The notes beneath the pieces were generated by a model, which made no database searches, was not told the DNA's origin, and saw only the letters and a program-made list of their open reading frames with translations. 64,000 bases of DNA from Amycolatopsis sp. FDAARGOS 1241 (lineage in GTDB: Bacteria; Actinomycetota; Actinomycetes; Mycobacteriales; Pseudonocardiaceae), in the NCBI RefSeq assembly GCF_016889705.1, contig NZ_CP069526.1:9018001-9082000 (forward strand). Direction: 5' to 3'. Made by a program: the position numbers and the translations under genes. The stretch's first letter is position 1. The number at the start of each line of letters is the position of its first letter. This document shows positions 41,908-52,890 of the stretch, piece by piece.

Positions 41908-42470
41908 TGCGGAAAGCGCTCCTCGCGCTGGCGATCGCCGGGGTGGCCCTGCTCGGCACGGCCACCCCGGCGCTGGCGCACAACGTGCTGATCAGTTCCG
42001 ACCCGGCGAACGGCGCGTCCGTCGCCGCCGGTCCGGCGAAGGTCACGCTGACGTTCGACCAGTACGTGCAGAACGCCGACGTGAACCAGATCGCGGTGAC
42101 CGGGCCCGACGGCAACCAGTGGGCCGAGGGCCCGGTGACCGTGGAGAACAACGTGATCAGCGCGCCGCTGCGGCCACTGGGCCCAGCGGGCAAGTACACC
42201 GTCGGCTACCGGATCCTGTCGGCCGACGGGCACCCGGTGTCGGGAGAGATCCCGTTCACGCTCACCAAGGCGGGCGCCGGCACGCCGGCGAAGGTCGACG
42301 CGGCCAAGGCGGCCGGGGCACCCGCCTCGGCGGCCGCGGGCTCGGCGTCGAGCTCGACCGGGATCCCGATCTGGGTGTGGATCGCCGGCGCGGTGGTCCT
42401 GCTCGCGATCGGGCTGACCGTCGCGCTGCGCACCGGGCGTGAGCCGAGCCAGGAGAAGACGAAGCAGTGA
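41907..42470 (+). CDS. copC: CopC-family copper resistance protein
   Basis: The 187-residue protein has a signal peptide cleaved after ALA, leaving His25 first, as in the CopC copper(II) site. The CopC domain spans about 25-120 with SSDPANGASV, VTGPDGNQW and the copper-ligand region SADGHPVSGEIPF. An Ala/Ser linker and a C-terminal membrane anchor (WVWIAGAVVLLAIGLTV) follow. It starts inside the stop of ycnI (TGATG) and overlaps the next gene by four bases, so all three proteins are coupled. Confidence 0.93.
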   Translation: MRKALLALAIAGVALLGTATPALAHNVLISSDPANGASVAAGPAKVTLTFDQYVQNADVNQIAVTGPDGNQWAEGPVTVENNVISAPLRPLGPAGKYTVGYRILSADGHPVSGEIPFTLTKAGAGTPAKVDAAKAAGAPASAAAGSASSSTGIPIWVWIAGAVVLLAIGLTVALRTGREPSQEKTKQ

Positions 42471-43495
42471 CCCAGGCCGAGACCACCTCCGAAGTCCGCT
42501 GGTCCACGCTGCTGTGCGTGGTGACGGCGGGCCTGCTGGGCGCGCTGATCGGCGTCGCGCTGACGGCGGCCGCCCCCGTGCCGGGTGTGGTCGAACCCAG
42601 CGAGGTGGTCTCGGCCGCCATCCCGATCGTGCGCGTGCTGATGGACCTGGCCGCGGTCGCCACGATCGGGCTGGGGCTGCTTTCGGTGATGGTCGGCTAC
42701 GACCGGCCGAAGCTCACCGAGCCGATCATGCAGCGGGCGCGGCCCGCGGCGGTCGCGTCCGCGCTGATCTGGTCGGCCACGTCGGTGGTCGCCCTGATCC
42801 TGCAGACGGCGGAGTACAAGCCGGGCCAGTCGACGCTCACGCCGGGCGACATCGGCTCGTACATCGCGGAGGTCGGCGCCGGCAAGGCGCTCGTGATCGT
42901 CGCGGTGCTGGCGCTGCTGCACGCGGGGCTCGGCTTCCTTTCGCTGCGCCAGGGCGAGAAGGTGCCGGCCGAGGTGCGTGTGGGCGTGGGCATGTTCGCG
43001 CTGCTGCCGCTGCCGGTGACCGGCCACGCGTCGAACTCGTCGTGGCACGACTACACGATGATCTCGATGGAGCTGCACGTGATGAGCGCCGTCGCGTGGT
43101 GCGGCGGCCTCAGCGCGATGATCGTGCTGCTCGCCACGAACCGCACGCTGCTCGCCCATGCGCTGCCGCGGTTCTCCAAGCTGGCGACGCTGTGCCTGAT
43201 CATCTCCGCGGTGACCGGAGTGTTCAACGGCGCCGTCGAGATCCTGGCCAACCCCACGATCAGCTTCTGGGCGGGCGTCTTCACCACGCCGTACGGGCAG
43301 CTGGTGCTGTTGAAGATCGCGTGCACGGGGGCGATCGCGCTGCTCGCCGGCAACCTCCGCTGGCGGCTGATGCCGCAGATCGTGCGCCACAACCGCACCG
43401 CGATCGCGTGGTGGGCCACGCTCGAACTCACGGTGATGGGGCTGGCGTTCGGCTTCGCCGTGGTGCTCACGCGGGCGCCGGTCGCCGTCTTCTGA
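42467..43495 (+). CDS. CopD-family membrane protein
   Basis: The 342-residue protein has about eight to nine membrane segments and a CopD domain (PF05425-type) at roughly 190-335, with WHDYTMISMELHVMSAVAWCGG, where two His residues probably bind copper or haem. Together with YcnI and CopC it is likely to bring copper into the cytoplasm or handle it at the membrane. It is the last gene of the operon. The start is a GTG overlapping the copC stop. Confidence 0.9.
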   Translation: MTQAETTSEVRWSTLLCVVTAGLLGALIGVALTAAAPVPGVVEPSEVVSAAIPIVRVLMDLAAVATIGLGLLSVMVGYDRPKLTEPIMQRARPAAVASALIWSATSVVALILQTAEYKPGQSTLTPGDIGSYIAEVGAGKALVIVAVLALLHAGLGFLSLRQGEKVPAEVRVGVGMFALLPLPVTGHASNSSWHDYTMISMELHVMSAVAWCGGLSAMIVLLATNRTLLAHALPRFSKLATLCLIISAVTGVFNGAVEILANPTISFWAGVFTTPYGQLVLLKIACTGAIALLAGNLRWRLMPQIVRHNRTAIAWWATLELTVMGLAFGFAVVLTRAPVAVF

Positions 43496-43711
43496 ACCCC
43501 CCACCGGCCCGAGATCACGTCACGTAGCTGCAAATTGCACTGCGGGAGTAGCAATCCGGCGTCCGGGCGACCGGCCGAGCCGAATTTTCTCCTTGGACGC
43601 GCACCTCGTCGGCAGTTGGCTGGAAAGCGACGAGCGGTCGCCTCCGGGCGTCGAATGCACGTGCATCAGCTCATGTATGTGACGCAGGGCACTTGTCCCG
43701 GTGAGCGGTAC

Positions 43712-44605
43712 TCATCGGTAACGCGTCCAGCTCGCGTTCGTGCGCCCGTGGCGGAGGTCGTCCAGCCGGCGGTGCAGCTCGGCGCGCACCTGCGGATGGC
43801 TGCGCAGGATCGGCAGCACGCTGGTCGTGAGCTTGAGCTCCCGCACGGCGCGCAGCACGGCGAAGCCGGACCAGGTGGTGACGTCAAAGCCGTAGGCGCG
43901 GGAAAACCGCAGGTAACGGCTCGGCAGGTCCCCGAACCGCTCGAGGCCGACCGCGAGCGGCGTGAGGTCCCACTCGGGCGGCCCGACGCACGAGGAGTCG
44001 AAGTCGCACAGCACCGGGCCGTCCCGGCCGGGGATCACGTTGCCCGGGTACGCGTCACCGTGGACGAAGCCCCTGGCCAGCGGGAAGTCCAGCGTCACGA
44101 GCTGCGCTTCGACCTCCGCGCAGCGCTCCAGCAGGAACTCGCGGTCGCCGTCAGCCAGCTCCTCCGCGTCGGAAACCCGGGCGCGCACCGCGTCGAACGG
44201 CGCCCACTCGGCGAGGCCTTCGGGCGGCGGCAGCGCGTGCACCCGGCGCAGCAGTCCGGCCAGGTCGACAGTGGTCGCAGGCCGCCCGATCGACGGCACC
44301 TCGTGCCACACCGTGACCAGGTGCGGCCCGACGGCCAGCGGCTGGTCGACGCCTTCCAGCAGCCGGATCGCGGGCACGTCGTGGCGCGCGAAGTGCCGGG
44401 CGACGCGCACGACGGTATCGACGCGGTGGCGAAGCCGCGTGGAGCCGACGATCCGCACGACGACCGGGGCGCTGGCCAGCGCGTACACCGCGTTGTTGGT
44501 GAAGCGCAGCAGCCGCGCACCGGCCGGGTCCAAGCCCAGCAGCGCGCACGTTTCGGTCAGGACCTCGTGCAGCTTCGCTTGCGTGAAGCGGCCGTCGAGC
44601 GGCAC
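43712..44605 (-). CDS. Aminoglycoside-phosphotransferase-fold kinase
   Basis: This 297-residue protein has a protein-kinase-like fold. The catalytic loop reads GFVHGDAYPGNVI, with the catalytic Asp in HGD, and the metal-binding Asp is in LCDFDSSCVGP. The N-terminal lobe has RFTNNAVYAL and VVVRIVG. Such proteins phosphorylate small molecules (aminoglycosides, choline, macrolides, homoserine and others); the substrate is not evident. I place the start at GTG 44605, which avoids overlapping the XRE gene and has GGAAG seven bases before it. The gap of 216 bases beyond its 3' end holds nothing recognised except TGCAAATTGCA near 43529. Confidence 0.85.
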   Translation of the reverse strand: MPLDGRFTQAKLHEVLTETCALLGLDPAGARLLRFTNNAVYALASAPVVVRIVGSTRLRHRVDTVVRVARHFARHDVPAIRLLEGVDQPLAVGPHLVTVWHEVPSIGRPATTVDLAGLLRRVHALPPPEGLAEWAPFDAVRARVSDAEELADGDREFLLERCAEVEAQLVTLDFPLARGFVHGDAYPGNVIPGRDGPVLCDFDSSCVGPPEWDLTPLAVGLERFGDLPSRYLRFSRAYGFDVTTWSGFAVLRAVRELKLTTSVLPILRSHPQVRAELHRRLDDLRHGRTNASWTRYR

Positions 44606-44624
44606 GCCGGTGCTTCCGGCGACC

Positions 44625-46019
44625 TCAGGCGGCGTAGAAGATCTTGAGCCGGTCGGCGAGATCACGCGCGTCACCGTTGTTGCGCCGGCGCTCGGCCTCG
44701 ACCTGCAGCGGGCGCATGCGGTCCTTGACCCGCTCCGACTTGATGCTCTCCGCGTAGTCGATGGCCTTGCCGCCCACCTTGGCGCCGTGATCGAGGTCGC
44801 CGTCGAGCAGGTGGTTCGTGGCCAGCGCGCTGAGCATGAACGTCTTGCTGCGCGCCATGTCGTCGGTGTAGGACTCGACGGCCCTGGTCAGTGCCGGGAT
44901 CGCGTACTTGGTGTGCTCGGGGTTCTTCTGCGCCAGCACCGTGTGGACGGTCCCGGTCATCGCGTAGACGTCGGTCTCGTTGAAGAACTTCACCCACGAT
45001 TCGGCGTTGACGATGTCGGCGCGCGCAAACTCGTCCTTGCTGCGCCCGAGCAGCTTCGTGGCCTGCTCCTCGTTGCCCATCATCGCGTAGGCCCAGGCCT
45101 CGTTGGCGCAGAGCACCGCGACGGCGAGCTCCGAACCCGATTCCTGCGCGGCGATCTGACCCAGCTGGAAAAGCTTCAGCGCGTCGTTGGGTGCGTCCTG
45201 GTGCAGGTAGACGCGGCCCATGCGGTAGAGCACGTTGGCCACGAGCGGGTGGCTGTCACCTTGTTTGGCCAGGTCCAGTGCGTTGGCGAAGTGGCCGCGG
45301 GCGGAGTCCATGAGCCCGGTGTCGAACGACGTCCAGCCGGCCAGGCTGTGCAGGTCGGCCAGCGCCACGAACAGGCGGGACTTGACCAGCTCCGTCGAGT
45401 TCGCCTCGAGCATTTGCTGGCCCCAGGACAGCTGCGCCACCACGGCGTCGCGGCAGAACCCGCCGCCGTACTGGTAGTCGAGCGCCCGCAGCGCTCTGGT
45501 CGCCGCCTCGACCTGGCGCACGTCGGTCATGCCGATGCGCCCGGGGGCGGGCGTCCGCGCGGGCGCCTCCGACCACGTCCCTGATTCCGGACCGAACACC
45601 GCCGCACCCATCGTGACCTGGGCGGCGTGCGCGAGGAACCTCCGTCGCTTCACGGACTCGTCCTCCTCAGCCTGCCGGCCGTCGGACGAACCGACGACCC
45701 GTATCGCCGTGGTCTCGTCGTACGCGAGACCCATGTATCCACGGGGGACACCCAGGCCGTCGGCGATTCTCGTGAGGACGTCGTAGGCCATGACCTGGCG
45801 ACCCTTGAGGATCTCCGACACCTCGGACTGCGACTGGCCGGTCATCGCGGCGATCTGGCGCTGCGAGACGCCGTGCTTGCGCAACAAGCGGTAGACCGCG
45901 CTGATCTCCCTGGCCGCCAGCGCCGACCGCATGTCGGGCTGTTCCCACGCGTCAGGCGGAACCGGGCTGCCCTGGCGGGCATCGGCACCGGAAACGCTGT
46001 CGCCGGAACTGGCGTCCAT
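44625..46019 (-). CDS. XRE-family regulator with TPR-like domain
   Basis: The 464-residue protein has a helix-turn-helix at about 40-95 (AVYRLLRKHGVSQRQIAAMTGQSQSEVSEIL), a linker with a basic patch (VKRRRFLAHAA), and from about 160 a long helical repeat domain of TPR type (ARGHFANALDLAKQGDSHPLVANVLY; DALKLFQLGQIAAQ). Regulators of this plan often respond to small peptides or proteins in actinomycete development or metabolism. It follows no obvious operon partner upstream and is divergent from two small hypothetical genes across a 372-base gap. Confidence 0.88.
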   Translation of the reverse strand: MDASSGDSVSGADARQGSPVPPDAWEQPDMRSALAAREISAVYRLLRKHGVSQRQIAAMTGQSQSEVSEILKGRQVMAYDVLTRIADGLGVPRGYMGLAYDETTAIRVVGSSDGRQAEEDESVKRRRFLAHAAQVTMGAAVFGPESGTWSEAPARTPAPGRIGMTDVRQVEAATRALRALDYQYGGGFCRDAVVAQLSWGQQMLEANSTELVKSRLFVALADLHSLAGWTSFDTGLMDSARGHFANALDLAKQGDSHPLVANVLYRMGRVYLHQDAPNDALKLFQLGQIAAQESGSELAVAVLCANEAWAYAMMGNEEQATKLLGRSKDEFARADIVNAESWVKFFNETDVYAMTGTVHTVLAQKNPEHTKYAIPALTRAVESYTDDMARSKTFMLSALATNHLLDGDLDHGAKVGGKAIDYAESIKSERVKDRMRPLQVEAERRRNNGDARDLADRLKIFYAA

Positions 46020-46391
46020 AACGACCCCTCACCATCCGTTGGGCGTCGGAAGCAGACTAAGCACACCTCTGAAACCTTGTGAAACGAGCAGACAGTGTGT
46101 CTGATCGGCCCGGCCGAACTCCACTGACCGCTTACCGTGGAACCCCGTCCGGTCACCGCTATGACGCGGTTTCGACCTTCTATCGAACTCGCTTTCACTT
46201 CACTGTAGTTGTCAGATCTCCGTCACCGCCCGGACACCGGCAGCGATCACGGAGAGCTACGAAAACCGGGCGGCCCGTCAGGTGTTTGTCAGACGAGAGA
46301 TCGTCGGGCGGACGGAAAGCCGGACCGATCGGTGACGGCGCAGACGTGCATCTCGCAAGGTGCACTCGGACGAGAGAGCGGTGGAGGGCCA
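46020..46391. other. Divergent promoter region
   Basis: This 372-base gap lies between the XRE/TPR gene and two small plus-strand genes. No gene is seen. TTGTCAGA occurs at 46208 and again near 46286 and may mark a regulator site. The stretch 46160-46215 is AT-richer than its surroundings, as promoters here often are. Confidence 0.5.
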
Positions 46392-46736
46392 GTGGAGTTC
46401 GTTGACTCGCTCGCAGGAGGACATGCCGGGACCGTGATGCGGCCCGCGCGGCCCGCCCCGGGCGCGGCGGCTGTCGCCACGGCGACCCGGCCGGTCACCC
46501 CCTCCGCCGTCGCCGACCCCCGCACGGCGGGCGTGCGTCACTACGAAGGCGGGCAGCTGGTGTGGCGCGTGCAGTGCGGCGACCTCATCAGCCGCGAGCG
46601 CGCGGTGACCGTGTTCGTCGAGGACGACCAGGTCGTGGTGGTCTCACCGCCGGGTGAGACCGCCCGCTTGACGTCCGGCCAGCTCGGCCAGCTCCGGGCC
46701 GCGCTCAACGAAGCCGCCAAGATGGCTGAAAGGTGA
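46392..46736 (+). CDS. Hypothetical protein, 114 residues
   Basis: This small soluble protein starts MEFVDSLAGGHAGTV from a GTG with GGAGG four to five bases upstream; ATG 46437 is an alternative. The first 45 residues are low complexity (Ala/Pro/Arg), and the C-terminal part (about 50-110) reads as a compact domain with VWRVQCGDLISRERAVTVFVEDDQVVVVSPPG and a final helix. I do not recognise the family. The next small gene follows 13 bases after it. Confidence 0.65.
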   Translation: MEFVDSLAGGHAGTVMRPARPAPGAAAVATATRPVTPSAVADPRTAGVRHYEGGQLVWRVQCGDLISRERAVTVFVEDDQVVVVSPPGETARLTSGQLGQLRAALNEAAKMAER

Positions 46737-46749
46737 CGGTGAGCTCTCC

Positions 46750-47163
46750 ATGGATCAGGTACTCGGGCAGGTCCTCCGCAACGCGGTCTGGGAGCGCCTC
46801 GACATGCTGTCCGACCTGGCGAACCGCGCCGACGCCCAGTCACTCGTCTCGGTCGCCCGCTCCGAACTGCCGCGCCTGACCGAAGGCTGGCGGGCGATGC
46901 TGCAGGCGCACGAGCCCGACGAGCGCGGTGACTGCCCGACCTGCTCGACCCGGTGGCACCGCTGCAAGGCGCCGTGCTCGGTGTGGCAGGTGGCGCACGA
47001 GCACCTGGTCGCCGGCGGCCTCGCGCCGCAAGCCCGCGCCCAGGACGATCGCCGCTCCAGCCGGCGCCGCCTCCCGAACCAGGCCCGGCGCGCGGACCGC
47101 GTGTCGCCGGCCGAGACCACCGGTCGCCACGCGCTGGTGACCCCCCGGGCCGCCACGGCCTGA
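46750..47163 (+). CDS. Small zinc-ribbon-like protein
   Basis: The 137-residue protein starts MDQVLGQVLRNAVWERLDML and carries CPTC, then HRCKAPC, a four-cysteine, one-histidine cluster (about 62-76) that could hold one metal ion. The last 45 residues are Arg/Ala-rich low complexity. No family is recognised. The close spacing to the preceding gene suggests one transcript, divergent from the XRE/TPR regulator, which may control both. Confidence 0.65.
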   Translation: MDQVLGQVLRNAVWERLDMLSDLANRADAQSLVSVARSELPRLTEGWRAMLQAHEPDERGDCPTCSTRWHRCKAPCSVWQVAHEHLVAGGLAPQARAQDDRRSSRRRLPNQARRADRVSPAETTGRHALVTPRAATA

Positions 47164-47488
47164 ACCACCCCGAACCGGCGAGCGAGCGCCGGGCCCGACA
47201 GCCCCGGTCGGCCCGGCACCGGCACCCTCGCCTCAGCCGCGGACTGGTTCGTCCGTCTCCCCGAGCGCGACGAACCAGTCCCGGTTCCCCAGCCCCCACC
47301 GCGATTAATCGAAAATTTTCACGGCAAGATCTAGCGAAGCGCGAAATCCGCCGCTAGGTTGAAGATCATCGCAGCTGGTTCAAACCCTGCTACGACCACA
47401 AACTCCGTGGGCCGGTGCCGTTGCACTCCCCTCCCCCGACCGGCACCGGCCCGCGGTTCCACTTTTCGGCGTTATCGTCTTTGCCCGA
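47164..47488. other. Intergenic region with AT-rich island and hairpin
   Basis: No gene is visible. The segment 47300-47400 is clearly AT-richer than the rest of the window (GATTAATCGAAAATTTTCACG) and contains the inverted repeat CTAGCG and CGCTAG (47331-47356). A terminator-like hairpin follows at 47409-47452. An unannotated small RNA is possible but not shown. Confidence 0.5.
47409..47452. terminator. Hairpin after the sugar transporter gene
   Basis: GGGCCGGTGCCG (47409-47420) pairs perfectly with CGGCACCGGCCC (47441-47452); the loop is 20 bases and pyrimidine-rich. It lies about 37 bases beyond the 3' end of the transporter gene. Confidence 0.6.
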
Positions 47489-50246
<2,758 letters not shown>

Positions 50247-50274
50247 GGGAAGCGAGAAGGACCGAGGAACGACA

Positions 50275-50901
50275 GTGTCCGAGACCCAGGCGGAGACCAC
50301 TCCGCTCCGGCGCAAGCCCGTGCAGCAGCGCAGCGCGAAGCGGGTGGAGCAGATGCTCGACGCCAGCGCCCAGCTCATCGACGAGGTGGGCTACGACGCC
50401 TTGACGACCACCCTGATCGCCAAGCGCGCGAACGTCGCGGTCGGTTCGCTGTACCAGTTCTTCCCCGACAAACGGGCCGTGGTGCAGGCGCTGACGCAGC
50501 GGAATCTGGAGCGCTTCGTGGCCGCGGTGAACGAGCGGCTGAAGGAGCTGAACCCCGAGCACTGGTGGAACATCGTCGACTCCGTGCTCGACATCTACCT
50601 GCAGATGCACCGCGAGGTCCCGGGCTTCTCCAAGGTCCACTTCGGTGACGTCATCGACCTTCAGCTCCTGGACCCCGTCCGCGACAACAACTCCGTGATC
50701 GTCGATTCGCTCGTCGACATCCTGCGCGTCCAGGTCGACCGCCCGGCCGACGAACTCCGCTTCGCCATCGCGATCGCCAACGAGACGGCCGACGCGCTGC
50801 TGAAGCTGGCCTTCCGCCGGGATCCCCAAGGCGACGAGCGCATCGTGGCCGAGGCGAAGTACGTCGTGAAGGGCTACCTGGCGAGCAAATTCGGGGAGTG
50901 A
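50275..50901 (+). CDS. TetR-family transcriptional regulator
   Basis: The 208-residue protein has an N-terminal helix-turn-helix at about 15-65 (LIDEVGYDALTTTLIAKRANVAVGSLYQFF) and a helical ligand domain (TetR_C-type, about 85-200). The start is a GTG with GAGGA before it. It is divergent from the GH1/transporter operon and likely controls it. Its 3' end overlaps the 3' end of the MerR gene by 28 bases on the opposite strand. Confidence 0.92.
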   Translation: MSETQAETTPLRRKPVQQRSAKRVEQMLDASAQLIDEVGYDALTTTLIAKRANVAVGSLYQFFPDKRAVVQALTQRNLERFVAAVNERLKELNPEHWWNIVDSVLDIYLQMHREVPGFSKVHFGDVIDLQLLDPVRDNNSVIVDSLVDILRVQVDRPADELRFAIAIANETADALLKLAFRRDPQGDERIVAEAKYVVKGYLASKFGE

Positions 50902-51725
50902 CGGCCGACGGCTTCGAGGAACCATTCGAGGGCCGGCGTGAGCGGCTCCGGCGCCGCCCAGCCGTTGACGCGGGCGAGGAGCCGGAGGTAGTCGTCGCGC
51001 CTCGGATCGACGGCTGCCCTGATCCGCGAGATGTCTTCGGCCGTGGGGTCGATGGCGCGAACGGCCGCTACCCCGTCTTGCCCGGAGGACTTGAGCTCCA
51101 CGACTCGGTGGATGACGTCCTTGCCCAGGGTGTGGTGGTCTTCGGCCAGCCGGTGAAGCAGGGCGCGGAACTCCTGGTCCCGGCTCAGTTCCGCGAGTTC
51201 GACCCACGCGTCGACTTGCTCGGGCGTGGGCTCGTCGGGCAGCTCGGGGGTGAGTGAGCGCTCGATCCCCGCGATCGCCGGATGTCGGCGCACATCGCCG
51301 AACACCGCGTCGAGGAACTCCCCGACGAGCCGGCGCCGCTCGTTCCCGTTCAGCGTGGCCAATTCGTGCATCAGCTCCACCTCCTCCGCTCCGGCTCCCC
51401 GCCTCGCGACGGCCAGCAAGACGGCCCGCCGCAGCTTCAGCTCGTCGATGCGCGCGGCCAGCTCCTCCGCCTCCCGCTGCGCGACGTCAGCCACTTCGGC
51501 CTCCCGCTCGACCACCGCCCGGATCGTCGTGAGCCCAACGCCGAGTGCTCGCAAGGTGCGGACCAGCCGGAGCCGGGCGAGGGCCTTCGCGCCGTACCTG
51601 CGCCGGCCGGCGCTGTCCCGCCCGGCCGTCGGTACGAGCCCGACGTCGGAGTAGTAGCGGACAGCCTTGACCGTCAGGCCGGTCAGCCGGGCGAGGTCAC
51701 CGATGGCGAGGACGTCGTCTTCCAC
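50874..51725 (-). CDS. MerR-family transcriptional regulator
   Basis: The 283-residue protein has an N-terminal winged helix (5-75; LAIGDLARLTGLTVKAVRYYSDVGLVP and RRRYGAKALARLRLVRTLRALG), a coiled-coil dimerisation helix (about 80-125) and a C-terminal helical domain of unknown ligand (about 130-283), Cys-free, so it is not a metal sensor of the classical type. The operator at 51742-51758 lies in its own promoter. Confidence 0.92.
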   Translation of the reverse strand: MEDDVLAIGDLARLTGLTVKAVRYYSDVGLVPTAGRDSAGRRRYGAKALARLRLVRTLRALGVGLTTIRAVVEREAEVADVAQREAEELAARIDELKLRRAVLLAVARRGAGAEEVELMHELATLNGNERRRLVGEFLDAVFGDVRRHPAIAGIERSLTPELPDEPTPEQVDAWVELAELSRDQEFRALLHRLAEDHHTLGKDVIHRVVELKSSGQDGVAAVRAIDPTAEDISRIRAAVDPRRDDYLRLLARVNGWAAPEPLTPALEWFLEAVGRHSPNLLAR

Positions 51726-51741
51726 GTCGATGAGCCTGCCT

Positions 51742-51758
51742 CCTCCCCCGGGGGGAGG
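51742..51758 (-). promoter_or_regulatory. MerR-type promoter spacer palindrome
   Basis: On the minus strand CCTCCCCC-C-GGGGGAGG is a perfect 8+1+8 palindrome. It lies between a TTGCCC-like -35 element and an AGGCTC-like -10 element about 20 bases apart, the long spacing that MerR activators need. The MerR gene starts 17 bases farther. Confidence 0.72.
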
Positions 51759-51776
51759 GGCAAGTCCGCGCCGCGG

Positions 51777-52739
51777 TCACGGGACGAAGGCCGCCCCCAC
51801 GCTCTGGTTGTTCGCCTCGATCAGGAACGAGTTGTGCACCGGGTTGGCGGTGACGCGGGTGTAGGCGACGAAGGTGCGCGAGCAGGACGCCAGGACGGGC
51901 ACGTCGGTCAGCCAGGTGTTGATCTTGAAGTGGTGCACAGTGCTCGTGACGGTCACGCCGGCGAGAGGGCCGTTGGTCGTGGTGTGGCAGACGTTGCCCG
52001 ACGTGTCGAGCTGGTTGACCACGAGCTGGGTGCCGACCAGCGAGTTCGAGCCGCTCATCCGGGCGCCGGCCGAGCGCTGGCAGAGGCCGTTGTCGGCGCC
52101 GTAGCAGACGGTGATGTTGAGATCGCCGATGGCCTGGACCGTCGTGGCGCCGACGGGGGCGGTGAACGTGACGGCATTGGCCGTGGCGGCGGTGTTCACG
52201 AGCACCTTGCCGTTGAAGGTCTGCTTGACCGCGGAGATCGGGCCGAACACGTCCTGCAGGTAGGACGAACCCAGCACCGTCAAGTGGCCGGCGGTGTTGG
52301 CGGCGTGGTTCACGAACTGCGCGTAGACGGCGCAGGTCAGCGCGCTGTCCGCGGGCGCGGTGACGAAACCGCGGGTCAGCAGGGTGGTCGCGGTGCCGGC
52401 GAGGACGTTCTGGCCGCTCACCAGCTGAGCGGCGTTCGTCGTCTGTCCCGGGCGGCGGCAGTACACCAGGTGCGACACCTCGGTGACCTGCGCCGCGGCG
52501 TCGACGGTGAGCTTGCTGCTGAGGTAGTGCGTCTGGCCGGCCGGAATCGTCACGGCGGCACCGAGCGCGCGGGTGTGCTTCGAGGCCGCCGGGGTGCTCG
52601 ACGGGTCGCTCGCGTAGCCGCCGGGGGCTGAGATCGGGACGGTCGTCGCGGCGTTCGCGGGCGCGACGGCGAAAGCCACCGGTGCCAAGGCGATCAGGCC
52701 GACCACGGCTGCTTTGGCCAGCAAAGTGGTGCTGCGCAT
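51777..52739 (-). CDS. Secreted six-cysteine protein, unknown function
   Basis: The 320-residue protein has a clear Sec signal peptide (positive MRSTT, hydrophobic core, cleavage after ANA at about 30). The mature chain is rich in Ala, Thr, Val and Ser and appears to be mostly beta strand, with six cysteines (in VYCRRPG, LTCAVYA, TVCYGAD, LCQRSA, VCHTT and SCSRT) that could form three disulphides. No catalytic motif is seen. It stands alone. The region upstream carries three DnaA boxes (52839-52881). Confidence 0.82.
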   Translation of the reverse strand: MRSTTLLAKAAVVGLIALAPVAFAVAPANAATTVPISAPGGYASDPSSTPAASKHTRALGAAVTIPAGQTHYLSSKLTVDAAAQVTEVSHLVYCRRPGQTTNAAQLVSGQNVLAGTATTLLTRGFVTAPADSALTCAVYAQFVNHAANTAGHLTVLGSSYLQDVFGPISAVKQTFNGKVLVNTAATANAVTFTAPVGATTVQAIGDLNITVCYGADNGLCQRSAGARMSGSNSLVGTQLVVNQLDTSGNVCHTTTNGPLAGVTVTSTVHHFKINTWLTDVPVLASCSRTFVAYTRVTANPVHNSFLIEANNQSVGAAFVP

Positions 52740-52838
52740 GGAATTCCCCCCGTTCGGCGCGACCGGCGGCGCGCTCCCAAGGCATTGTCGAGCGGCCGGA
52801 TCACGGCCGTCAACGGTTTCACCGAGATGAGGGGGTGT

Positions 52839-52881
52839 TTGTCCACAGCGGACTCATGTTGTGGACAAACTCTGTGGACAA
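52839..52881. promoter_or_regulatory. Cluster of three perfect DnaA boxes
   Basis: TTGTCCACA, the consensus box for actinobacterial DnaA, occurs at 52839-52847 on the plus strand and at 52860-52868 and 52873-52881 on the minus strand. All three are perfect. They lie 100-142 bases upstream of the secreted-protein start and just beyond the deaminase/aldolase gene. No dnaA, dnaN or other origin genes are near. Confidence 0.85.
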
Positions 52882-52890
52882 CGCAGTGGC

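Noticed and set aside
47370..47400. tRNA-like T arm (GGTTCAAACCC)
   Set aside because: No acceptor stem or anticodon arm can be drawn around it.
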